A DNA stretch of 64,000 nucleotides from Morella rubra (taxonomy: Eukaryota; Streptophyta; Magnoliopsida; Fagales; Myricaceae): contig CM025853.1 in the NCBI GenBank assembly GCA_003952965.2, positions 4,156,802-4,220,801 of the forward strand, in the 5' to 3' direction. Shown here one piece after another: positions 1 through 12,309 of this stretch; position 1 is the stretch's first letter, and each line of letters begins with the position of its first letter. The notes under the pieces were generated by a model. It worked only from the letters and a program-made list of their open reading frames with translations, did no database searches and was not told where the DNA came from. The translations under genes were made by a program, and so were the position numbers.

Positions 1-3000
1 GGAAGTTGGGCAGAGCTCGTTGGGGAGTCATCTTGTGGGTAGTGGGAGTGTGGGTGAGCCATGGGAACCACTGCAGATGTGTTATCCTCCTCTGGAGGGG
101 GGGTCGTTTTCTGCTGCGTCTGAACCGTCATGGTGGGTTTTGCAAATGGTTACCTCTTTTCGCCATCTGGTAGGGGTGTCTTGTGATGGGTACGAACAGA
201 AATTGATGGATCTTTTTCAAGCTTTAGAAAGGGACCGCATGCAAGTGCATCTAAATTCCCCATGCAAGTTAGGAGGGAAGTTGGTGAGGGAATTGAAGGG
301 GCTGCAAACTACTGTTAACTATGAGGGGCAAGTGTCTACTTCAAAGCGAGGTAGGAAGGGGGGGAGGGCTTTATCAATTTGTCAATGAAGCCCAGAATTC
401 TAAGTTGGAATGTCAGGGGTCTTAATGATAGGGTTAAATGTCGTCGGATTGGAATTTGGTGCGTGGTTGGAAACCTGACTTACTGTGTTTTCAGGAAACC
501 AAGTTGGCGTTGATTTCGAGGGCAGTGGTGAGGTGTTTATGGGGCGGTCCCCATGTGAGGTGGAGTTTTGTCCCAGCTGATGGTGCTTCGGGAGGGATAT
601 TAATTTTATGGGATTCGCGTGTGATAGAAATGGTGGATCAATGTGAGGGTAGCTTTTCCTTGTCGGTTTCATTCAAGAATGTTGATGATGGGACGCAATG
701 GGCTTTTTCGGGGGTTTATGGCCCTAATGATGATTCTAGTCTGAGGCTTTTATGGGACGAGTTGGCGGGGGTGTCCTCTTGGTGGAATATTCCGTGGTGT
801 ATTTGGGTGACTTCAATGTTACTCTATTTCCTGGTGAGAGGACAGGGGCCGGAGGTAGTGGTAGAGCTATGGAGGATTTCTCCGCTTCTTTCAGATTGTG
901 CATTGGTGGATATCCCTTTGATTGGTGGCTCGTATACTTGGTCTAATAATAGAGCTGCTCAATCGTGGTCTCGGATTGATCGGTTCGTTTTTACTTCGGA
1001 GTGGGAGACGTTGTATCCGGAGACTGTTCAACGTAGATTGCCCCGGATTTATTCTGATCATTTTCCTATCATGTTGGAAAGCAAAACATTTGGGGGTGGG
1101 AAGAAGCCTTTTCGTTTGAGAATATGTGGTTGAAAGATGAGGGTTTTGTGGAGAGAATTAGGGGCTGGTGGAGTAGTTATGCTTTTTCAGGGTCTCCCAG
1201 TTACGTGTTAATTTGAAATTGAAGGCCTTGAAACATGATCTTAGAGTTGGAATACAGAAGTTTTTGGAAATCTTAACTTTCGTAAGGAGGCTTTGCTTCG
1301 AGAGCTGTCTCTTTTGGAAGCGATGGATGAGGGAGAGGGGCTGGAGAGGAAGGTGGGAGTTACTAGGGAGTTAGATCATCTGATTAGTTTGGAAGAAGTG
1401 AGTTGGAGGCAGAAATCCCGAGCGTTGTGGCTTAAGGAGGGAGATAGATGTACCAAGTTCTTTCATCGGTGGCTAATTCCGAATAGAGGATTAATTCTAT
1501 TTCGCAGGTGGAGGTGGAGGGGGAGTGGTGACGGATCCTAGAGATATTTCTGATAAGATCGTGCAATTCTATTCCTCGTTATATGATGAACCTTATCTTG
1601 GCGACCATTGTTAGATGGGTTGGATTTTTATGCCATTTCAGGGGAGGAGGCTGAGTGGTTGGAGAGGCCTTTTGAGGAGGATGAGGTGTCAAAGGTGGTT
1701 GGTCTAATGGGGATAAAGCTCCGGGTCCAGATGGTTTCTCTCTAGCTTTCTACCAGTCTTGTTGGGATGTGATTAAGAGGGATGTTCTTGATGCTATTAA
1801 TGAGTTTGCTCGGGTGGGTACATTTGTTCGCAGTTTGAATACTTCGTTTATCGTTCTTATTCCAAAAAATCGGGAGCTGTTGAGTTGAAAGACTTTCGTC
1901 CTATAAGCCTTGTGGGAGGAATCTATAAGATTCTTGCTAAGGTTTTGGCAAATAGATTGAAATTATGCTAGAAAGATCATTTCTTCTTGCTGTAGAGATT
2001 TTTTTGATAGCAAATGAATGTATTGACTCACGCATGAGGTTGAATGAACCGGGTTGTTATGTAAGTTGGACATTCATAAAGCTTATGATCATGTCAATTG
2101 GAATTTTTTGTTGTACCTTCTGAGGCGATGTGGGTTTGGAGATAAGTGGTGTCGTTGGATAGAATTTTGTATTTCTTCGGTGAAGTTTTCGGTGCTTGTG
2201 AATGGTGCACCCGAAGGATTTTTTGGAAGTACTCGTGGCTTGCGTCAAGGTGACCCTCTTTCTCCTCTTTTATTTGTTATTGTGATGGAAGCGTTCTCCC
2301 GCATGATGGGAAAGCTCGTTTCGAATAGGGCTGTTGTTGGTTTTAAGGTGGGTGGTGTTGGTGAGGGACTTGTGTTTCTCACTTACTTTTGCTGATGATA
2401 CTTTATTTTGTGTGGGGCGGAGGTGGAGCAGATCCGGAGTCTTCGTTGTTTACTTTTGTGTTTTGAGGCGGTCTCTGGGTTAAAGGTTAATCTTTCGAAG
2501 TCAGAGATGATTCCGATTGGTAATGTTGGGAATGTGCAGGAGTTGGCTTCTTTTTGGGTTGTAGTATCTCTGCTTTGCCAATGACTTATTTGGGACTTCC
2601 TTTGGGTGCTAGATCTAAAAGTGTGCATATTTGGGATGGAATTTTAGAGAGAATGACACAAGCGTTTGGCTGGGTGGAAGCGTATGTATTTATCCAAAGG
2701 GGGTCGGGTAACATTGATCAAATCTACGCTTTCCTGTTTACCTACTTATTTCCTTTCTCTCTTTCCTCTTCCGTGTTCTGTGGCTTCTAGAATTGAAAAA
2801 TTACAAAGGGACTTCTTGTGGGGTAGTGACGTGGATGTTCACAAATTTCATCTCATTAAGTGGGAGAAGGTATGTTCGCCTCTTCATTTTGGGGGGTTGG
2901 GGCTTCGGAGACTGTCGGCGTACAACAAGGCATTGTTAAGCAAATGGTTGTGGCGCTTTGCTACTGAGAGGGATAGTTTGTGGAGGATTATTATTGGGGA

Positions 3001-4048
3001 GAAATTTGGTACTTCGAAGGCGATTGGATGACTTTACCCTCCCGAGGCTCCTTCGGGGTGAGTCTTTGGAAGCATATTTGTAGAGGATGGAATTTGGTTC
3101 ATGAGCACCTTCGGTTTGTGGTGGGTACTGGGCACAGAATTCGCTTCTGGCATGATTGTTGGTGTAGTGATAGACCATTATGCCGGGTGTTTCCTCTTTT
3201 GTATTCCTTATCTCAGTTCAAGGACGGGGTGGTGGCGGATTTTCTGTCGGTGACTCATAATTCCACTACTTGGGATGTTCTGTTTACGAGATCTACGAAT
3301 GATTGGGAACTGGCAGAATTTACGGCTTTCTACTCTACTCTTTATGCTACGGTGGTTCGTAAAAACAGTGCAGACAAATTGAAGTGGAAGGGTTCCAAGA
3401 ACGGCGTTTTCTCTGTTAAATCCTTCTATGGTCTTATTTCTGGGAATCCGACTGAGTCTTTCCCTTGGCGGGGAGTGTGGAAGACAAACGTTTCCACGAG
3501 AGTTTCTTTCTTCGTGTGGGAGGCTACCCATAGTAGAATTTTGACTACTGATAATCTTAGGAGGAAGGGTGTGTATGTCCTCGACTGGTGCTACCTATGT
3601 AAGATGGATGGCGAGTCTGTTGACCATGTTTTATTGCATTGTTCTTTGGCGAGAGGGCTTTGGCAACATATTTTTGGTATCACGAATCTTCATTGGGTTA
3701 TGCCCGCCAGGGTGGTTGATGTCATACTATGTTGGGGAAGGCAGTTTGTAGATCCAGTCGCTAAGGCAGTTTGGAAGATGATTCCATCTTGTGTATGGTG
3801 GTGTCTTTGGCAGGAGCGTAATCGACGATGTTTGGAGGATTTACTTTCTTCTATGGAGCGATTACGGGGGGTTTTCATGCACTCTCTATTTCTTTGGGTT
3901 ACTGCTATGTGGGGGGGCCATTTCTTAGACTTCCAGGATTTTCTTAGTTTCTTCGCTTGTATTTTCTAGTGACTCTAGTACAACCTTTGTACTTTTTCCA
4001 CTTCTTCTCTTTTTAATAAAATCTTCTTATTTATCAAAAAAAAGTATG
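1..4048 (+). mobile_element. L1-type LINE, 3' portion, decayed
   Basis: This is a non-LTR retrotransposon entering from the left edge. ORF2 appears to start near 387 (MKPRILSWNVRGLN, the usual start of the plant L1 endonuclease). The endonuclease shows FQETK near 492 and SDHFPI near 1052. The reverse transcriptase shows [12 protein letters not shown] near 2066, [13 protein letters not shown] near 2237 and the catalytic FADD near 2388. A C-terminal zinc-binding zf-RVT region follows (FFVWEA, then CYLCK and HVLLHC, 3500-3650). ORF2 stops near 3969, and a short 3' UTR ends in an A-run at about 4040-4048. The reading frame changes several times between 430 and 2700 and there are internal stops, so the copy is not functional. 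The first 390 bases may be the end of ORF1. The element lies in the NRDE2 intron in the sense direction, and its 5' end is outside the window. Confidence 0.9.
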
Positions 4049-4077
4049 GCTTGTTATGTTGTAACAGATCACAAGTT

Positions 4078-4145
4078 TTTTTTTTTTTTTTTATAAGTAA
4101 GTTAAACTTTATAAGGAAAAAAAAGGTGACAGTACAAGAGATTAT
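4078..4145 (-). repeat. probable LINE 3' tail fragment
   Basis: Read on the minus strand this short segment ends in ATAAAGTTTAACTTACTTAT followed by a run of about 16 A. That is the form of a short, heavily 5'-truncated LINE insertion. No coding part remains. The call rests on the tail alone. Confidence 0.35.
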
Positions 4146-4331
4146 ACTGACAGCAACTAGAGATTGAATTTGTTTCACTTTTGGATGTCATATTTAGTTG
4201 ACTTACGTTATCACCAGAGGATTTAAATTTTTTAACGTAAATGAACCAAACCATTTTGTCGCCCTATGGTTCAGTTTACTGTGTTAAACTTGTTCCTTTA
4301 TCACGACTGATTGAATGTTGCAAAACTGCAG

Positions 4332-7300
4332 AAAGAAGAAGCCATAGTCATCAACTTGAGTTTTTGTTCAATTATTATGTGAGGATGCTTCAGAGACATC
4401 ACAAGCAATCGAGCTTATCGAAAGTATGGGAGACTATCTCTCGGGGGTTGCAAATATACCCCTTTAGCCCTGAACTTTTTAGTGCTTTAGTGGAGATTGG
4501 CCATCTTTACACAACATCGAATAAACTGCGGGGCATTTTTGATGACTTCTGTTACAAGTAAGACCTTCATTCATATTCCTCTCTAATTGTTAAATAGTAT
4601 TAATTTTGAAATGAGTAGATGTTTGTGAGTTTTAACAGAAGGACAGTTACATGCAGAGCTTAGAGCTCCAAGCCTTGAACTCCTGGTCTTGAATATGTTT
4701 CTGGCCAAGTATTTAGAACCCAGGGTCCCGAATTTCTGTTATGGATGATTCGACTTGGTTGGTCCTTGGGGGCTGGAATGGCTTCCAAAGGTCTGTGGCC
4801 AGCACAGATCCTGTGTGGGCTCCCATGATGCCGCAATTGGCCTGGGGATCCTGTGAAAGACCTTAGGCCTGGCCTGCCATAAACCAGAAAGACATCAAGA
4901 AGTTTGAACGTAGTTGAAGTATAATGGTGGAAAGGATGAGTTCAATGGTGATTCCAGGTGGAGACAATATAATCAAAGCTTCTCCCTGTTGTAGAAGTGA
5001 AAATCTTTTTCTAACATTCCCTAGGATTGAAAAATTAGCAGTGTCCCCCGTTTCAGAGCATTCTATGAAACTAGGTAATTATATTTGTCTCCTTGAGAAT
5101 TAATTTCCCATTTAGTTGAAGCTGGATGGTTTCTTAGGTCATGTTTGCAAATAAGAATTTTGGCCAAAATTTTCTCTATTAAAAAATTCTCAATCCCAAA
5201 CATAACTAACTCAGAATTTTTGTCAATAAATCTTTCACTTTTTCGGTTTTCACGTCCACAATAATTTTTTTTCAATAACGGCTGAAATTTGGTTCCATTG
5301 ATAATCTTTGCTGAACACTGAGTCCGCCTTGTCTTTTCTACTCATTTATTGTGTTATAATATTTTGTTGGGTGTTGTGCTAATTTCCAATTTTCATTTCT
5401 CGTCATGTGATGTAAATACATCAAGGAATCACCTAGATCTTGATTGGTGGGGTGAAAGAGTTATACTTTAGTCTGTTACTTCCCTGAATGTGATGTGTTG
5501 AGGTAATCATACCTTATTTTAGATCCTTAGTGAGGCGTTTTGACAATTTCTTATGTGCTGTTTCACAAGCACACTATTTTGTTTGGTGATGATATTCTGA
5601 AGGTTTTGCTTATAGACACCCATTTGTTATGTTGGTTGTCGATATTGTAACAGAATTTCCTATAGGGTACAGTACGTAAGGGATTTTAATTTTAATTATT
5701 AGAAATGAATGTGGTCTGCTCTCCTTTGAAGATTGGGGTGTTGGGGCGAGAGAATTAAACAGTTTTGGACAAGCTCTGTTGGGAATTGGGTGTGGCAGTT
5801 TGGTGAAGAGGGGGGATCGTTTTTGAAGATGATGTCTTGTACTTTGAATATGGAGATTCTTGGGGTCAATGGGCTTTGGAGTTAGTATGCAGACGTTATG
5901 AGTGCAGTGAATTTGGTGAAGCATTAGGGCGGGAGGGCAGAGATGTTCCAGTTTTATTTTAAGGTGGAGGAGATAAAGATAACTGTCTTTACCTTGTTTC
6001 CATCCTTATTTAGGAGAATAGAAAATAAAGATGCTTATCTGTTTTTGATTTAGTTGATTCTTTGCGTTGGTCTTTTTTCCCATACAATGAGGTGTTTGGG
6101 GGCTCTAGTGACTTGCCATTTCAATGGAGAGGTACTTTGAATTGATTAGTTCTTTTTTGATAAATAACCAATCTTATTAGTTCTATTTCTTGATAAATAA
6201 CCAACAACGAAAACAGTACAACTATAAAAGTCAAACAAGCAACAAAACAAAATCAACAAAAGGGCACCAAGCAACGCATTAACCCAACTAAAAAGAGAAA
6301 GAAACACAAATCCTTGCAACTTCTCAAAGACAAAACAATCATCAAAACATCTACTATTCCGCTCCCTCCAAAGACACCACCAATGCAAGAAGGAATCATT
6401 CTCCAAATAGCTTGGGCAATCGGATTCGAAACTTCCTATTCCAACTCCACAACACTCCCACCACCTTCTCAGGCATCACCCAAGGAAAATTCAAAACACC
6501 AAGCACATGATTCCAAAGCCCACGCGCAAAGGACAATGGAGAAGCACATGGTCAACCGATTCCCCATCACTGCGACAAAGATAGCACCAATCAGCAATGT
6601 AGATCCTTTCTTCGAAGATTATCCGTAGTAAGAATTTTCCCATGCAAAGCCTCCCACACAAAGAAAGAAATCCTCAAAGGGCATTTCGACTCCAAACCCT
6701 TTCCAAGGAAAAGACAAGCTGGATCCTACTAGCAACAAGAGTATACATAGACTTAACCGAAAACAACCATTTTTAGAACCTGTCCAAATCATCTTATCCT
6801 CCTCCCCTCTCCTAAGGACCGACACATACAAGAGGAGAACAGAACGCAGAGAACTCCTCCACTTCCCAATCATTAGCATCATTCCCCACTACTAAACCAT
6901 CATTCCCCACCATGCTCTCCGCCACTGAAGCCTCCTTATATCTAGCCAAGGAAAAAACCACCGGAAAAGCTAAAGACAAGGACTTATCACCACACCAAAC
7001 ATCCTGGGTCGGCTGCTTTGACCAAGATTCTAACTGTGGATAGTCTTATCAAAATGTGTTTTATCCAATTGAGGTGATGATATATTTGTAAATGGAGTGA
7101 AGAGAATTGGCCACTCTGTCTACTATCTGCATAATGTCTTTTTCCTGACAATCTGTGCGATTCACATGAATTATTGGAATCAATTTGTAAAGTTAGTCTG
7201 ATCATTTTTGGCAAGTAAAGGCTGTTACACAGCATAGGTCATTTTCGCATCAGTGGCTGCTCTCTAAACTCAAGCACTTGTGCACTTGGCAAGCCAAGAC

Positions 7301-8612
7301 CTTTGCCAATGGAGCAGAAGACATATAATAGATATAGTTAATCCTCATTTTTTTTTTATTTATATGTATGATGCATTCCCATAATTCAATATTCTGTTAC
7401 ACGTGAGATTTTCTTTTGGCTTTACAATTCCAGTTACATGACCATAATTATTCCATTTTCTTTTTATTCAATCTCTTATCTGACTTCATATATACTCTCA
7501 GGAAACCATCAGTGATAGTTTCAATTTTTGCTCTGGTGTTCGAGATGAGTAAAGGAAGTTCCCAGCACAGGATTCATGGATTGTTTGAAAGGGCATTGGC
7601 AAATGAGAAGTTGGAAAACTCAGTTTTACTCTGGCGTTGCTATATTGCATATGAGATTAATATAGCCTGCAACCCTTCTGCTGCCAGGCGGATTTTCTTC
7701 CGGGCTATCCATGCCTGCCCATGGTAAGGATAATTTCAGTTTGTATGGGCTTTTTCCTGCCCACAAACAAGTCTCTTATTTCGTTTTTGTTCTGATTCTC
7801 TGTTGTCTTTGTTTTTTGGTCCTTTTCTTCCTTCAAGTATATCTTTTAGGGTTTTCTTTTTCTTTTGAGGTTTAAAGAGTCAGATGGACTGGCAACGAGG
7901 CTCAATTCCTTTACTAGTGATTATCATGACGCTGAAAGACATTCATGCTTTACTCATGTGGTTTGGGAGTTTGAGTAAACCACTTCCCCACCTCCCCCTC
8001 CAGTTGCGCACTCTTTTAGTTCTTTCAGAATTTGACTCTTTTCAGAATGCCAGTGTGAGAACTGGCTTGTATAAAGTATTTTCGTCCGCTTGAAACTCTG
8101 GTTAAACGAGGTCTTACCATGCTGCATCCTCTCAAGAATGCAGAGGATGCAGCAGGGCTTGACCAATTTCTAGTCCCCAACAAACACGACCCTGAGTCCC
8201 GGAATGTAAAAAAAACAAAACTACAAGGCATAGTGGAGGTGCCAAGTGTTTGATTGTATCACTTTGCCTTAGAAATTGAGCGCAGCATCACACTTGGCCT
8301 GATATATATTGGCTAACTCTCTGTTTGCATACAAATTAATGCTTCACATTGAATGCTCTTATCTGATAAAGAGAATATACTGGACATCAGCGCATGCTTA
8401 GATGAATATTGCTTGTTTCTCTGTTGCTGACTGTTGTTTTCCTCCTTATGATTCACAGGTCTAAGAGGCTATGGCTTGATGGTTTTCTGAAGCTGAACGG
8501 CATTCTAACTGCCAAAGAACTGTCAGATCTTCAAGAAGTCATGCGGGATAAAGAACTGAATCTGAGGACGGATATTTATGAGATCCTTTTGCAAGATGAG
8601 CTCATACCATGA
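4332..8612 (+). CDS. NRDE2: NRDE2 family protein, last three exons
   Basis: This is the C-terminal part of the nuclear RNAi-defective-2 homologue, a conserved helical-repeat nuclear protein associated with RNA surveillance and splicing factors. Exons are 4332-4557, 7502-7723 and 8459-8612 (stop TGA). Frames join exactly: TAC-AA|G gives YKKPSV and TG|G-TCT gives CPWSKRLWLDGF. Recognisable family stretches are QLEFLFNYYVRMLQRHH, HRIHGLFERALANEKLENS, ARRIFFRAIHACPW and KELSDLQEVMRDKELNLRT close to the end. The first listed exon most likely begins after the acceptor ACTGCAG at 4331, which fits the family's ERRSHSHQLEF, although the frame stays open back to 4241. Upstream exons must lie left of the window, beyond the LINE. 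The 2.9-kb intron 4558-7501 holds a reverse LINE fragment. Nothing in these exons looks broken. Confidence 0.85.
4558..6149 (+). other. NRDE2 intron, left part, no gene seen
   Basis: This is intronic DNA between the donor at 4558 and the LINE fragment at 6150. I see no recognisable coding segment. The stretch 5137-5210 has weak inverted similarity (TCATGTTTG against CAAACATAA) that may be a worn MITE. The stretch 5700-5950 is G-rich and may be an old transposon piece, but no motif confirms it. Confidence 0.5.
6150..7010 (-). mobile_element. LINE 3' fragment inside NRDE2 intron
   Basis: On the minus strand the segment encodes broken pieces of the LINE C-terminal region: KMIWTGSKNGCFRLSL, FPWKGFGVEMP, then WWCLWRERNSRCFDD and FLSLFSWVNALLGALLL. 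These match the order in the LINE at 3370-3960. It ends in TTATTTATCAAAAAAG at about 6150, a short tail like that of the 1-4048 element. It is 5'-truncated, and its left limit near 7010 is approximate. It is antisense to the host gene. Confidence 0.75.
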
Positions 8613-9805
8613 CATTAGGTCCGGTTACTCTGCTAATTTCTGCACCAAATGAAATCTGAAAATGGCATGTGTTGAAAGATGTGTAAGCATTGGGGCATGA
8701 TTTATTGGCATGGAAGAAAAGCATTGAATATAATGAGGTATATGCATAATATTTCTTGGGAGTGCCCGTCAAAAAGTGCATAAAAAGTGGGTGGTATATG
8801 ATAAGCCTGTGACTAGGATTGGCCATGGAAATTGAATAGGTTCTCAAAGTAGGTATAGAGATGGAAAGTACAGACAACTGTAATCAAATTTGGATCATCT
8901 GCATGGTCTCCGAATTCTTCTTCCTATCCAGTGAGTAGATTCCAAACCTGCCAGTTGAGCAGTTGCTTGGCTTTCAGGATCAGTCACTATGAGTGGGAAG
9001 GCGGGAACAGAGTAAGGAAATAGGCCTGTTCCAAGAATGTCTTTAGACTTACTTGATGCCCCAACCAATTAGCGATTCATTTAAGCCAACAGGATTTTCT
9101 TTTAAAAGGAGGATACGTCCAATTACTATCCTCTAGTTGTTCCAGATGATTGTATTTCCTGAACAATATTGGCTTGTGCGCGATTGAAGATATTCCGAAT
9201 GATCATTCTACCCTTTCAAAAATACCGTGTCAGAAGAAATGTGTGGGCTAAAATTGTCAATGCACGCTTTAAAAGATTATTTTTTTTATCCAAATTGACG
9301 AAAATCAGGGTAAAAAATGTTGTTGATGAATACAATATGAAAAAATAGTAATTTGAAATTTGAAGTTTCAGAATTCTCATAATAAGAGAGTAAAAGTGTT
9401 TATTAAAAAAAAAAAAATTATTTGATCAAGACCGGAGCTTGCATACTTTAAGACCGGTTGGTAAATTAAGTAACAAATACAGAACACGGAGGTATTCTGC
9501 GTTTCTGGGTGATAAATGGATCGTGTTTAACAGTTGTTTGCGTATGATTGATATATAGTCGGTTCTAGTAATTATAATATTTAATCAGACATCAGTCGGT
9601 GCAGCAACACAATGAGGGACTAGCTATAGGTAGTGTTGGAAGACCCCAAAAGTTCAATGCAAGAACCCCAGAGGAAGGAAACCACATATAAACATTTGTT
9701 TTCTTTAGCTGTTTTTCTTACATTCCCAGTATACATTCACCTGGGCAGGCTTGAGAACTTGCAAAGCCGCCCATTCTCTGTGTACATGAACAGGTATCCA
9801 AACAC
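8613..9805. other. intergenic between convergent genes
   Basis: NRDE2 ends at 8612 on the plus strand and the first malectin-LRR gene ends at 9806 on the minus strand, so this is a tail-to-tail spacer that should hold both 3' UTRs. An A-run lies at 9406-9417. No RNA gene or repeat was recognised. Confidence 0.5.
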
Positions 9806-12215
9806 TCACTCATGATTGAAGTTCCTCAAGAGCAAAAGCAGAGAGATTTGAATTGTGGCTCCCAAAAACAGTGGCAACTTTTCGGCTCTCTTGTTGCTTC
9901 CACTAGTAATGGGTTGTTGTTGACCTGATATTATGAAACTCAGGTACTCCAATGACCCTGAGGACGGACGAGATGGCGGCGGTGGAGGTGGAGTGGTAGA
10001 TGATGGTCTCGGTGGTGGCAGCACTGAAGTGTTAGGACACGGATTTCCAAAGGGACAGTTGTTGTTGAAGCTGTGATTTTTTAGAAGTTATTTATAAAAT
10101 AAATAAATAATAATAATTGATAAGGGCAAAAGGAGAAGAAAAAAAAACTGATCATCTATATCAATTAAAGTGGAGTATCATTCAACTTACAATATTGACA
10201 TGTTCGAAGCACCGTAGATGGGGGGAATGTTTCCAGTAAATTGATTATATGACAGATCCCTGGAGAAAAGATTGAAAAAAATAAAAGAGAAATTAATAAC
10301 AAATAATTAAACCTCTAAACTTTGTGAAGTGAACTTAAGAAGAAGACATTAAAAAGTTGGGGAACTCACAGTAGCTTTAGATTTGGAAAAGAGTTGGTCA
10401 TGAAATCAGGAACCGGTCCAGATAAGTGATTATAACTCAAGTCGCTGCATGCAATTAATAGAGGGTGAAATAAATAGGGGAAAGAAAGACAGAAGCAGAG
10501 GAAGACAACCAAAGTTAGTTCACGCATTTAGCTTACATTGTTTGAAGCGCATCCATGGAACCAAAATCTGGAAGTGAACCAGAAAGACCAAAGCCACTGA
10601 GATCCCTGTTTATAAAGTTGACAGACAAAAAAAAAAAAAGGTGAAAATTTATGAAATCAGATATTAGGATCTAATTAGTCCTTTAGAGCATGTGACTGAG
10701 TTCTTTAAACTTTTTTGAATATTAAAGAACGAACTTTTAAGATTTAAAAAAAAAAAATTACTAACTTACAATGCTATCACACGAGGTGTGAAAGTACTAG
10801 TGTTACATTGGACCCATTCCCAGGCGTAGGGGGATGGAAGACATGGATCTCCAGTCCAATTCTTCAGCAATTCAAAGCTTTTTTGTAGCACCAATAACCC
10901 TTCCACTGTGTTATCAAGAACACAAACAGAAGAGAACTAAGTTATCGCACTCAACGTACGCTAATGTAGCTAGGAATGGAACTTAAGTTAATTTGAAAGA
11001 AAACTAACCATCTTTACTATAAGTTCCATCAGCTAGCTCAGTAACAGTATAAACTTCAAAAGCATTGATCAGAGGAGGCAGCGTGGAATCGGGTGTGGGC
11101 ACCAGAGCCAAATAATTTATGGAAGCGGCAGTCACGTTGGTGATGTATGCTTCATATGTGCTTTGATAGGGCGGGATAATGGGGTCGGAATAAGTTTTGT
11201 TGTTTACGTAAACCTGGAAGGACCTTCTCTCCGTAGCGTTTAACAGAGCGACTTCAGAGAAGTAGAGGTTGATGTAAATGGGAAGTACTTCATCTCTTAC
11301 TCTGGGGAATAAGTCTATGTAATATGAAGTACTTTGGGCGAGACTAGCCATTTGGAGCACAATCTGTGGTGGAATATCTTCTGTAGTATTAGCATCAACA
11401 GAGGCTGCTTCATTTCGGACACAAGTTCCTCCGAAAATAGAACTAGTAATCCAAGTTCGATCGTACTCATCATATGGATACCTAACAAGTCTGCATGATG
11501 CAGGAAATTAAACAAAATGCATTAATGGAGGAATCAGGGACAGGAATATATAAGGCATGCATATATAGAGCTAGATCATGTGGTAATCCAACATTCCAAC
11601 ATACCCTCCAAGCGATACGCACTCTGAGAACCTTCCTTTCATAATCAAGGCATGATCGGAATCGACCTGGCTGTACATATTCGAACCCAAGCTCCGGACT
11701 TCTATTGCATTGATGAAGGGTATCTGATTAGGGAGAGTTTGAGCCACACATATGCTGGTAGAATTTCCCTTGACATCATATATCGCCTCCCCAAAAAGAG
11801 GGTTGCTAAGGTAAGCCTTAGACATGTTGACAGTGGCCCAGTAGTTGCCATCGAACTGCAGCTCGAAGGTGGGAGGAGAGTCCAACCCATCGTAATTCCC
11901 GTAGTAAAAGCTTGCTCGGACAAGAACTCGTTCCCCTTGGCGCAAAGGGAAGGTATAGCAATTCTTCTTCAACTTTGGGAATACTCTTAGAGTGTTCATT
12001 ACAGGATCCGTTGAGCGATTCCGATCAACCACTCGGGACTCACCAGTATGGACATACTCACCGTCGCTTGTCCAATTGATATAATTAACGGGAAACGTCT
12101 CATTATAAGTGGCCCCGCAATCGATGCTCAAGAACATAGCCATAGAGGGCTTTAGAATTGACGACGCTGAAAGAGCCACGAGAAGTAGCAATGCGAAATG
12201 GGTAGCCATTTCCAT
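9806..12215 (-). CDS. malectin-like/LRR protein without kinase, copy 1
   Basis: This is a secreted cell-surface receptor-like protein, 568 residues by my model. Exons (minus): 12215-11605, 11490-11009, 10905-10770, 10605-10537, 10444-10370, 10259-10191 and 10070-9806; all junctions keep frame. A signal peptide (about 1-26) precedes the malectin-like domain that opens with FLSIDCG. The WTGDPCLP motif is at about 381-388, as in SYMRK-type receptors, and is followed by LRRs (LDLSGFGLSGSLPDF, IDLSYNHLSGPVPDF, LDLSYNQFTGNIPP), one per short exon. The last exon has two cysteines, a Pro/Ser linker and a hydrophobic end (LFLGATIQISLLLLL). The end suits a GPI signal or short tail anchor; no kinase exon follows. 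Known kinase-bearing relatives bind ligands at the plasma membrane; here the role is unknown. Exon 1 ends VSLGG|LVRYP, unlike the ANQTIRYP of copies 2 and 3. Confidence 0.85.
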
Positions 12216-12282
12216 GGTGGTTGGACTAGTTGAATGCAGATGGGGACAAAGCTGGCTGCTGGCATGGGGGCTGATATATGTG

Positions 12283-12288
12283 TATATA
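12283..12288 (-). promoter_or_regulatory. TATA box of malectin-LRR copy 1
   Basis: On the minus strand the sequence reads CTTATATACAC about 70 bases before the ATG at 12215, a normal place for a plant TATA element. The transcription start has not been mapped. Confidence 0.4.
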
Positions 12289-12309
12289 AGCCCCCCCCGC
12301 CTTTGACTC

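Noticed and set aside
5137-5210. Weak inverted ends TCATGTTTG / CAAACATAA, possible MITE
   Set aside because: The match is short and no target duplication is visible.
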